DNA from: Discostella pseudostelligera
Taxonomy: Eukaryota > Bacillariophyta > Thalassiosirophyceae > Thalassiosirales > Thalassiosiraceae
Assembly (NCBI GenBank): GCA_036940085.1
Contig: JALLBK010000318.1
Coordinates: 1-19,012, forward strand
Direction of reading: 5' to 3'
Length of the DNA stretch: 19,012 bases
Shown: positions 8,501-15,618 of the stretch, one piece after another
How positions within the stretch are numbered: position 1 is the first letter of the stretch
How the letters are laid out: each line of letters starts with the position of its first letter
Notes under the pieces: generated by a model
Told to the model about the DNA's origin: nothing
Seen by the model: only the letters and a program-made list of their open reading frames with translations
The model's database searches: none
Program-made: the position numbers and the translations under genes

Positions 8501-11191
8501 ATGCATAATTCCAATACCCTGGATGGATCCTCCCGTATGCGGAAGCATCGTATTTACATTGAGTGATGCATTCTCTCTATCATTGATCGCAGAATCTCTC
8601 ACTCCAGCAGCAACATTCATGCTACCCCCGACATCCGGTGCTAACGTTGACATAATCTGTCCCAACGACGGTAATTGATATTGCTGCGCCTTCTTCACGG
8701 CAATTGCCGCAAGTTCCGACCCACACGGTATGCGTGCATCCACCTGCAAGTGACAATCTCGACAGCAAAATATACGACACTCTTCGCATTCATAACTCTT
8801 CCCCTTCACCCAACCAGAAAGTATCGACTGGGAACATACAGCACACCAAGTGGGGGTCCAAAAGGATCGAACACGGAGAAGGTGTGTTTTGGATATGGAA
8901 CTGCTCCGAGGGACAAGTGCCGGTGTCAACGTGGATGATTTGGATGTGTTGTCATCATCGATGATTAAACCGCGACGATGCTGAGGCCGAATGATGTTAG
9001 GGATAGACCCCAGGGTATCTGAATCTCCTGAAACATTGGCGGTATCTGCATCGTCCGTTACATCGGTTGTGAATATTATTTGCTCCGGGTTTACTTTTGT
9101 CATCATCGGCTCAAAGCATGTTTCCAGTAATATTAACGGAGCATTTTCGATATCATCCGGTGTGTCCACTCCTTGGATGAGACTAGCCGGGTGCCATTTG
9201 TGCCTCCAACTTCGTGGATTTCTCATGAGATCATGACATGGAACAGCGATATAGCACAAGAATCGATCAAACACCCCACCCAAGGAGGTTATTGATAACT
9301 CCACCACAATTGTTGGGACGGGCGTATCCTCATTGTTATACGCATGCACCATTGAATGGGAACAAGGGTCATCCTTTTCGGGAGATTCCTCCGCTTTGCT
9401 TCCAGGAGATACTAATAAACGACCCCGATCCCCACTCCCACCTCCTCGCTTGGGATCGATTCGCTTATCCCATCGCAAGCACACACCTGCCCCCTCTGGT
9501 CCCTCGATGGTACTATGGGCGGGAACACGAATACGTCCATTCCATGGTTGAAGAGAAATTGTTGCATTGATGGACGATCCCACTGGGCAGGGAAGTCGCT
9601 GTGCACGGAGTAATCGGAGATGAAAAAATCCATAACAGTTGAGGGATGGATCCCAGGATGATGATCGCGCTGCAGTATTATTATCCTGCTCATCGTTTTC
9701 GACGGGAGAGGACAATGGCGAAGGAAGTGCAAAGTCATCCAACATGTTGGATTCCGTGAGTTCGCTATTATCCGTGCTAGTTTGGGAATGAAATGAACCA
9801 TCCTCCGAGAAGGCTACATCATCGTGCTCAGCATCGTCTGCATGATTGTTGTGCTCGGCCATTCCCCTTACATTTACCTCATCTTTTCCATCTCTGGAAC
9901 CCATCCGTTTGAACCAATCTACAACTGTCATGGGAGCATCATCGTGTCTTTCTACTATTTCATTCATTGAAGAGTTAATCTCGTCATCCCCGACGGACAA
10001 TATTCTCGATGGAATCGCATCTTCTTCTGTACTACCGGATAGTGATTGGGAAGGACTATCTGGTGGAGAAAGCGATGGCTCACGTAACTTTCGACGTATC
10101 ACGCCTGGTATCGGCCGAGGGGTTGCCCGTGTTGTTGCTGCTGATCGAGCCGTGGCAGCAGCGGTGTGTAAATTAATGTGACCCATCATGGGAGGGTGTG
10201 GAATTGGTGGCAGTGGTGGTGGTAGTTGATCATCTTCCTGCTGGGTGGTGGTATTGGTGGGAAGATGAATGACAAATGTGGATGGCGATGGAGGCTCATG
10301 TTGTTGTCTGCTACGATGCAAAGTAAAAGAAGAAGTTGTTGGTTGTTGTTCCCATTGCGACGATTGGTCTCCAATATACATTTCAGCTTGACTCAATGTA
10401 GACCGTAAAGTAGTAGATGTAGGGGGTAGAAGAATTGCTGCGTCAGCTCCGCCAATCTCATCATTCTCATTATCAGATTGTTGCTGCAAATCTAGATCTG
10501 GCAATTTCAGAGTAAACAAAGACTCTGATTGTAACGGTTGCCTATCCCCAATGGTAACTTTGGATGGTGCCGGAGACGCACGTGCAAGATCCTGTATTTG
10601 TAACAGTAGGGGTGTTGTTGTTATTTGTTTTGATTCTGATTCTGCGGTAATACTACTTTTTCCATCAAGATTATTGGTAGGCACTGTTGTCATGGGTGGT
10701 GGAGACAAGTGGTGACTTGTGTCGGATGGTAATGAGGATAATGACGAGTGCGCATTTTTAGTTGCTGTTCTAGTTGCTGGCGGTGGCGGCGGTAGTGGTG
10801 GAGGTGGCGCCACCATTTGAATTGGTCGTCCTGGCGGAGGCGGTGGCGGAGGTCGTGCCTTTGTTGAAGCATTATTCACGGTGACAGCTCTATTGGTTGC
10901 AACCTCCTTCACTCTCGCCTTTGCAGAATTATTATTATTGTCGTTGATAATGACAGCAGCGGCAGCAGCGGCAGCCGCAGCAGCAGCGTTTTCGTCATCA
11001 ACATCCAGTCGCCGTCGCTGTTGTCGCCGTGCCGCGCCACCTTGATCGCTATTGCTATTGCTGCTCCCCTCCTCCTCCTCCTCCTCCTCGGCATCATTGG
11101 GCTGGGTAGATGATGGGCCAAGCACCCAATCTAGCGCGTCGTCTACTTTATTGAGCCATTGCATTGTTATTATTATTTGTCGCACTGTCAT
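5554..11191 (-). CDS. MCTP-like C2/C1/PH membrane protein, five exons
   Basis: Spliced CDS on the complement: 11191-7766, 7643-6564, 6516-6382, 6281-6069, 5976-5554. All junctions are phase 0 and give about 1758 aa. The N-terminus (1-500) is disordered, with Glu (35-41), Ala (69-79) and Pro (114-120, 129-137) tracts after a possible amphipathic start (MQWLNKVDDALDWVLG). Domains then follow: C2-like (about 519-695); C1 zinc finger (770-823); second C2 (about 892-1005); helix-rich segment and hydrophobic stretch (1143-1162); third C2-like (about 1195-1380); a second membrane segment (1518-1537) with continuing hydrophobic residues; PH-like domain (about 1633-1752). The hydrophobic C-terminal hairpin with an amphipathic lead-in resembles the PRT_C region of MCTP proteins, which tether ER to plasma membrane. 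The C1 suggests diacylglycerol or membrane response. C2 and PH calls are by fold-like pattern; acidic Ca-binding residues are only partly present. Tethering is inferred. Confidence 0.8.
5977..6068 (-). other. Intron 4 of the C2/C1/PH gene (92 nt)
   Basis: Donor GTAAGT after EKERERF, acceptor CACTTACAG, phase 0, joining a basic helix that continues as AHAKRQTRLEKLW into the PH-like exon. Confidence 0.85.
6282..6381 (-). other. Intron 3 of the C2/C1/PH gene (100 nt)
   Basis: Donor GTATGC after FGGM, pyrimidine-rich tract and acceptor AATCCTCAG. Phase 0, joining FGGM to AQFGATYYAKF. Confidence 0.82.
6517..6563 (-). other. Intron 2 of the C2/C1/PH gene (47 nt)
   Basis: Donor GTGAGT after FNFS, acceptor CACTAACGAAG with the branch-like CTAAC only a few bases from the AG. 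Phase 0. Reading through meets a stop at 6522. Splicing joins the amphipathic helix to a perfect membrane segment. It is very short for a spliceosomal intron. Confidence 0.8.
7644..7765 (-). other. Intron 1 of the C2/C1/PH gene (122 nt)
   Basis: The donor GTAAGA follows an ATG codon after the C2/helical region. The acceptor at TTTGGAG restores phase 0 into YLGALPIG, a membrane segment. A stronger-looking acceptor (CTCCTTACTCTGAG, ending at 7657) lies 13 nt upstream but would put the next exon out of frame, so the exact 3' site is less certain than the other introns. Confidence 0.65.
10955..10987 (-). repeat. Ala-coding triplet tract
   Basis: Eleven consecutive Ala codons (mixed GCT/GCC/GCG) encoding residues 69-79 of the C2/C1/PH protein. 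It is in the disordered N-terminus and likely varies in length between strains. Confidence 0.8.
11069..11089 (-). repeat. Glu-coding triplet tract
   Basis: Near-pure GAG/GAA run encoding seven consecutive Glu (residues 35-41) of the C2/C1/PH protein; on the + strand it reads as CTC repeats. Confidence 0.8.
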
Positions 11192-11457
11192 ACCATTCCG
11201 TCAGGTCCATGATTGATGATGATGCCGTCGTTCGCTTTCGGAACGCTTTGCTTTGCATGCATTGTTTGGGGGGGCATTAGACTGCAGTTGAAAAAGTTAC
11301 TTAGGGAATTTTGAAGTTATAATTTGAAATTAAAAAAGATACTTAAAGGATTTTGAAATTAATCCTCCAGCCTCCACCCACAAACAACTACCATCTTTTA
11401 TCTTCTAAACTCCACCAACCATTCAACATTCAACACCATACACCATCGAACACGACG
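11192..11457. promoter_or_regulatory. Divergent intergenic region between the C2/C1/PH and PRP5 genes
   Basis: 266 bp between two divergent ATGs. The half next to the C2/C1/PH start holds ATGATGATG-rich and mixed sequence. The half next to PRP5 is AT-rich (11290-11365) and carries an imperfect duplication with GATACTTA/GTTACTTA words. This is followed by a C/A-rich stretch that may be the PRP5 5' leader. An open frame continues upstream from the PRP5 ATG to a TTG at 11353, but it is not needed for the protein. Confidence 0.55.
11296..11361 (+). repeat. Imperfect direct repeat in the PRP5 promoter
   Basis: Two 24-nt units, 11296-11319 and 11338-11361, match at 19 of 24 positions with a 42-bp period. 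Each reads G(A/T)TACTTA, a purine-rich run, then ATTTTGAA(A/G)TTA. The second unit overlaps AAGATACTT (11336-11344), the reverse complement of the word repeated at 15259-15324. Confidence 0.55.
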
Positions 11458-14400
11458 ATGACCATGACCTCCGCCACCGACGGTACAACTACCGACTCTT
11501 CCGCCGCCGCAGCCGCTGCAGCCGCAGAACGCAAACAGAAGCGTCTCGAAGCATGGCGAAAACGTCAACAACAGCAGCAAGGCAAAGAGGAGGAAGAGGC
11601 CGGAACAACGACATCAACAAATAAGATTGTCGTGGTGGCGAATGCGAATGCGGTGTCGGCTTCGGCTTCGGGTACGGGTGGTTTTCAAACGACTTCCTTA
11701 TCGTCAACTACAATCTCATCAACACCAAAATCAATAATTGGGGAGAAGCCCAAGTTGAAAATTGGGTTGGAAAAGGCTAAGATCAACAAGGGGAGAAAAA
11801 AGAGAAAGAATACTAATAATGTTGCTCGTCCGCCGCCGGGGGCCATTGTAGATGATGGCGACGACGGTGATAAAGATGGGGAAGATGGTGCATCTCGCAA
11901 ATCTCGAGCTGGTCTATTGAATATGGAAGAATTGAATGGTGTTGGTGGTTCTTCGTCAGCAATCATTGCTGCGCCACCAGTAATACAATTGCAGCAAGAG
12001 TCCGTGGTGGGGAATAATGGAGATGCCAAGCAGCAGCAGTCAGATGCAGATGCAGATCTCCCATCCAAGAGAAGACGTCGTGGACGGTGGGATGTCAAGG
12101 GAATTAATGAGCAGGAATCCAACTCTGGTGCATTAGAAAGTAGTAATGTCATGGCGAACTCTACGGCGGATGAGGGAATGAATGATGCTCTCGATGCATT
12201 CATGATGCGCCTCGAAACAGGGGATGATAATGATACCATGGGAGAGCAGCAACAATCCCAGTCTACAACATTCATTGACTCATCAGGATCTACTATGGTA
12301 AGAATGGCCCGAACATCCATCAAAGCAGCTGCTGATATTCGTGCTATTTCTAATGTTGACTCCACCACCACCGCGGAAATGTCTGTGAATAATGCGACCA
12401 CAGCAATGGCAACAACTAATGCGGCGGATTGGCTATTGGACGTACCGGCAACTCCCTACGGCAGCAGCATCCACCCTCCTGACCATGATACTAATATGGA
12501 GCCAGAGACAGACGATGAGGAAGAGGAGAGAGCTCGTCGTGCATTCATTGATGCATTGAAGCAGTCGGCTCCACCAACACCCTCCATGGATGATGTTCTA
12601 GCTTCCACTGACGCTACTAATAAGAACGACGACGACTACGAAACTAGGTCAGAATTCAAATCTGAGAAAGAACGACGTGAGGATGCAGTCAAACAACTCT
12701 CCCTCGAAGCCGAACGAATTCGCAAACAGGCGCACGTTGCCATTGATGTTGGCCGGCTATTTAACGAAGATGAGGGAGGCGTCGTGGATGAAGCAGAACG
12801 TACTTTGGCAGCATTGACCGCGACACCGGATGCACTTGAGGTGTTGCAGGAATTGAATAAAAAGAAGGAACTCCGAGCCGTCGATCACAAGTCCATTGAT
12901 TACTTGCCCGTTCGTAAAAATCTGTATATTGTTCCACAATCCTTGGCAAAACTTACTCCGGCGGAGGTGGCCGAACGACGGGCCAAGTTGGGTGTGAAAG
13001 TACGAGGGAAGGGGGCACCCGCACCGGTATCGAAATTTAGTGAGGCCGGCTTGTCGGAACGTATCATGTCGGTATTGGCCGATAAGAATATTGTCGATCC
13101 ATTCCCCGTCCAGGCGCAGTGTTTGCCATGCATTATGGCAGGTCGGGATGTTATTGGTATTGCCAAAACAGGATCGGGTAAAACGTTGGCATTCGTTTTG
13201 CCAATGTTACGACATATATTGGACCAACCACCCCTTGGAAACAATGAGACGGGTCCCATCGGGCTCATATTGGCACCAGCACGTGAATTGGCCTATCAGA
13301 TCCATGTAGTGTGCAAGGGTTTGGCGAAACATCTTGGACTGAAATCCACGGCAGTGTATGGTGGTGCCGGCGTGGCAGAACAGATTGGGGATTTGAAGCG
13401 CGGCACTCACATATTATGTGCTACCCCAGGACGGTTGATTGATATATTGACGATGCAATCGGGGAAGCTAATTTCGTTGCAACGCGTGAGCATGGTTTGT
13501 CTTGACGAGTGCGATCGGTCGTTCGATATGGGCTTTGAGCCTCAGATTGCTGCCATCCTCTCGGCTGTGAGACCGGACCGACAAACGGTATTGTTTAGCG
13601 CGACATTTCCCAAGGCTGTTGAGAATTTGGCAAAGAAGTCATTAAGACATCCCCTCGAGATTATAGTGGGTGGACGATCGGTAGCGTCAGATTCGGTTGA
13701 TCAATTTGCAGAGGTTGTGGAAGAAGAGGATAAATTCCTACGTTTGCTTCAGATTTTAGGTGAGCATGCCGAGAATGATAAGAAGGTTATTGTCTTCGTT
13801 GCACGACAGGAGCAGGCTGATTCTCTGTTCGAGCAATTGACGCGATGTGGGTATTCCTCACTTTCCATTCATGGGGGGATGGACCAAGAGGATCGGGATT
13901 CCAACATGTATGATTTTAAGCGAGCGGATGGGCCGAATGTACTCGTTGCTACCTCGGTGGCTGGTCGCGGACTAGATGTGCCTTCGTGTGGGTGTGTCGT
14001 CAACTACTCTGCTCCGAATCATTTAGAGGATTATGTCCATAGAGTTGGCAGAACAGGACGTGGAAGTGCGCGGGGGGTTGCATTTACCTTTGTGAATTCA
14101 ATTGATGAAGCAAAATTTGCACCGAGTGTCGTGAGAGCAATGGTGGAGGCCGGACAGTCCAAGAATGTGAGCGAGGAGTTAAATGCGCTGGCGGAATCGT
14201 TTAAGGAGAAAGTTGCCAAGGGTGAGGCTCGATGGGCGAGCTCGGGCTACAAGGGCAGAGGCTACACCTATGACTCGTCGGAAATTAGCGATGTACAAAA
14301 GTTGGCGCAGATGGAAAAGCGACAAGCACTCATTGATGCCGGACTTCTTGATCCCGACGACGAGGATGTCAAAGATCAAGACCAGGATGTTAATGACGAC

Positions 14401-14889
14401 AGCGGCGATGCAGGCGCTACGACTACTGGTCCATCCTCCTCCGGCATTGGAAAGAAAGATGCAGTGGGGTTCCTCGCGAACGTATCCGCCGATGTCCTTG
14501 CAATCCCTGGCCTTCGCGAAGCTCTCATGAAAAAGGCAGGCATGCTCCCCACCGACGTCGGACCAACATCGACAAGTGAGAATCACTTTGTAGAGGAACT
14601 CGAGATCAACGATTATCCTCAGCAGGCGCGATGGAAGGTAACGCAGAAGGAGACTACATCTCGTCTTCAAGATGAGTTCCAAACCGCCGTCACCCTTAAA
14701 GGACAATATGTTGAACCTGGGAAAAGTCCCGCGGAGGGGGAAAGGAAATTGTACCTACATTTGGAGGCGCAATCTAGCCAGATTTTGTTGAACTGCATTG
14801 CAGAGATCAAGAGGCTTCTAAATGAAGAAACACTTCGTGTTGGTGCCAGGTCGGTAGGTGGAGGAGGAGGACGTTACAGTGTTATGTGA
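11458..14889 (+). CDS. PRP5: PRP5/DDX46-type DEAD-box spliceosomal RNA helicase
   Basis: Intronless, 1143 aa from ATG at 11458, stop TGA at 14889; the frame opens earlier at a TTG that is not a plausible eukaryotic start. PRP5 uses ATP to help U2 snRNP recognise the intron branch point in the nucleus. The N-terminus has ERKQKRLEAWRKRQ (23-36), Ala/Gln/Glu tracts and a DALDAFM motif (243-249) typical of the family. The helicase core shows the Q motif (F527, Q552), AKTGSGKT (569-576), PARELA (607-612), DECD (683-686), SAT (714-716), GRGLD (836-840) and HRVGRTGR (861-868). The C-terminal 1043-1135 segment (EELEINDYPQQARWKVTQKE, GERKLYL) is the DDX46-type KH-like tail that separates this family from other DEAD-box proteins. 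Odd points: motif II is DECD rather than DEAD, and motif Ia has Ala where PTREL is usual. Confidence 0.95.
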   Translation: MTMTSATDGTTTDSSAAAAAAAAERKQKRLEAWRKRQQQQQGKEEEEAGTTTSTNKIVVVANANAVSASASGTGGFQTTSLSSTTISSTPKSIIGEKPKLKIGLEKAKINKGRKKRKNTNNVARPPPGAIVDDGDDGDKDGEDGASRKSRAGLLNMEELNGVGGSSSAIIAAPPVIQLQQESVVGNNGDAKQQQSDADADLPSKRRRRGRWDVKGINEQESNSGALESSNVMANSTADEGMNDALDAFMMRLETGDDNDTMGEQQQSQSTTFIDSSGSTMVRMARTSIKAAADIRAISNVDSTTTAEMSVNNATTAMATTNAADWLLDVPATPYGSSIHPPDHDTNMEPETDDEEEERARRAFIDALKQSAPPTPSMDDVLASTDATNKNDDDYETRSEFKSEKERREDAVKQLSLEAERIRKQAHVAIDVGRLFNEDEGGVVDEAERTLAALTATPDALEVLQELNKKKELRAVDHKSIDYLPVRKNLYIVPQSLAKLTPAEVAERRAKLGVKVRGKGAPAPVSKFSEAGLSERIMSVLADKNIVDPFPVQAQCLPCIMAGRDVIGIAKTGSGKTLAFVLPMLRHILDQPPLGNNETGPIGLILAPARELAYQIHVVCKGLAKHLGLKSTAVYGGAGVAEQIGDLKRGTHILCATPGRLIDILTMQSGKLISLQRVSMVCLDECDRSFDMGFEPQIAAILSAVRPDRQTVLFSATFPKAVENLAKKSLRHPLEIIVGGRSVASDSVDQFAEVVEEEDKFLRLLQILGEHAENDKKVIVFVARQEQADSLFEQLTRCGYSSLSIHGGMDQEDRDSNMYDFKRADGPNVLVATSVAGRGLDVPSCGCVVNYSAPNHLEDYVHRVGRTGRGSARGVAFTFVNSIDEAKFAPSVVRAMVEAGQSKNVSEELNALAESFKEKVAKGEARWASSGYKGRGYTYDSSEISDVQKLAQMEKRQALIDAGLLDPDDEDVKDQDQDVNDDSGDAGATTTGPSSSGIGKKDAVGFLANVSADVLAIPGLREALMKKAGMLPTDVGPTSTSENHFVEELEINDYPQQARWKVTQKETTSRLQDEFQTAVTLKGQYVEPGKSPAEGERKLYLHLEAQSSQILLNCIAEIKRLLNEETLRVGARSVGGGGGRYSVM
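11503..11526 (+). repeat. Ala-coding triplet tract in PRP5
   Basis: Eight consecutive Ala codons (residues 16-23) with mixed third bases, followed by the basic KQKRLEAWRKRQ helix. Confidence 0.75.
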
Positions 14890-15011
14890 GGAAGCGAGAG
14901 TGATCATACTACCTTTTGAAGGAATTGATCCCATTTCAATAATAAGAAAATTAGACAATGGAATTGGCAGGCAGGAGAGGTAGAGATAATATTATGGAGA
15001 TGAGTGAGTTG

Positions 15012-15032
15012 TACTCCTATCATCTAGGAGTA
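15012..15032. repeat. Inverted repeat (8-bp stem, 5-nt loop)
   Basis: TACTCCTA, loop TCATC, TAGGAGTA, about 120 bp after the PRP5 stop. CTAGGAGTA recurs at 15047-15055. It could form a hairpin in the PRP5 3' UTR; function unknown. Confidence 0.6.
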
Positions 15033-15088
15033 GATATCTATCTAGACTAGGAGTATCTAAGATTTTGTTGTGGCAGAGAATTCATCGC

Positions 15089-15101
15089 CTTCCCGCCATT
15101 T
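15089..15101 (-). promoter_or_regulatory. E2F-like motif, inverted third copy
   Basis: CTTCCCGCCATTT, the exact reverse complement of the 13-mer at 4401 and 4441. ATTTGGCGA follows 28 bp downstream at 15129-15137, so the two motif types co-occur here as in the SET/GST promoter. Confidence 0.4.
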
Positions 15102-15258
15102 CAGATCGCTTGGAGTGGTATGGCTGGGATTTGGCGATAAGGCTAGTACTGCCGCGAATCTTCATGGAAGGGGTCTCTTTTCTCTTTTTGAGAGGGATTC
15201 TGTGGTGGAAGATGATGGCGGCGGCAGTGGCTGGTTGTGGGTGAATTAAGGATTAAGG

Positions 15259-15324
15259 AAGTATCTTTTGTCACATTAAATATTTAGGAGTCACTAAGTA
15301 TCTTTCAGGAGCGTTAAGTATCTT
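15259..15324. repeat. Three AAGTATCTT words
   Basis: Copies at 15259-15267, 15296-15304 and 15316-15324. The last two share TAAGTATCTT with a 20-bp period and are each preceded by a GGAG word. The reverse complement occurs at 11336-11344 upstream of PRP5. Confidence 0.5.
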
Positions 15325-15548
15325 CTGTGCTCACCTACGGCGCACGGACGACGACATCGCGCTTCTCGATCTTCGATCTCGCGACGACACCGAAGCCGAA
15401 GGGGCACCGACGACGCCTTGAACCATGGTGATGGTGATGGTGGCCGCTTCTTTGTCGAATCTTCATCTCTTCCGGGTGGTGTCATAGGGTGTCGTTCTAG
15501 GTAGCAATATAGTGCACCTCATTTATTACATGCATGAGATAGGTAGAT

Positions 15549-15569
15549 AGTAGTAGTAGGTAGTAGTAC
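15549..15569 (+). repeat. TAG triplet run
   Basis: Imperfect TAG/GTAG microsatellite about 50-70 bp upstream of the glutamate-synthase-like start; likely within its promoter or 5' UTR. Confidence 0.55.
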
Positions 15570-15618
15570 TGTCTCATTTTTTATCAGCATCAGAGAGACT
15601 GAATTGGATTATTAGTCG

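Larger units (their letters stand above)
14890..15618. other. Intergenic region after PRP5, upstream of the glutamate-synthase-like gene
   Basis: 729 bp without a convincing gene. It should hold the PRP5 3' UTR and the promoter of the next gene. Visible elements are an 8-bp hairpin (15012-15032), an inverted copy of the E2F-like 13-mer (15089-15101), ATTTGGCGA (15129-15137), three AAGTATCTT words (15259-15324) and a TAG-triplet run (15549-15569). A 63-codon - strand frame at 15294-15485 is Arg/Pro-rich and unrecognisable. A 27-codon - strand frame starting near 15164 is also open but unsupported. Confidence 0.5.

Noticed and set aside
11353..11457. TTG-initiated N-terminal extension of PRP5
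   Set aside because: No ATG in the extension, AT-rich then C/A-rich composition typical of a 5' leader, and the family N-terminus begins with the ATG at 11458.
11685..12401. 238-codon - strand frame antisense to PRP5
   Set aside because: It lies opposite the low-complexity N-terminus of PRP5, is Ser-rich, and has no recognisable motif.
14179..14706. 175-codon - strand frame antisense to PRP5
   Set aside because: It overlaps the conserved DDX46-type C-terminal region on the + strand; antisense shadow.
15294..15485. 63-codon - strand frame
   Set aside because: Arg/Pro-rich, no domain, and it overlaps the AAGTATCTT repeats; likely chance.
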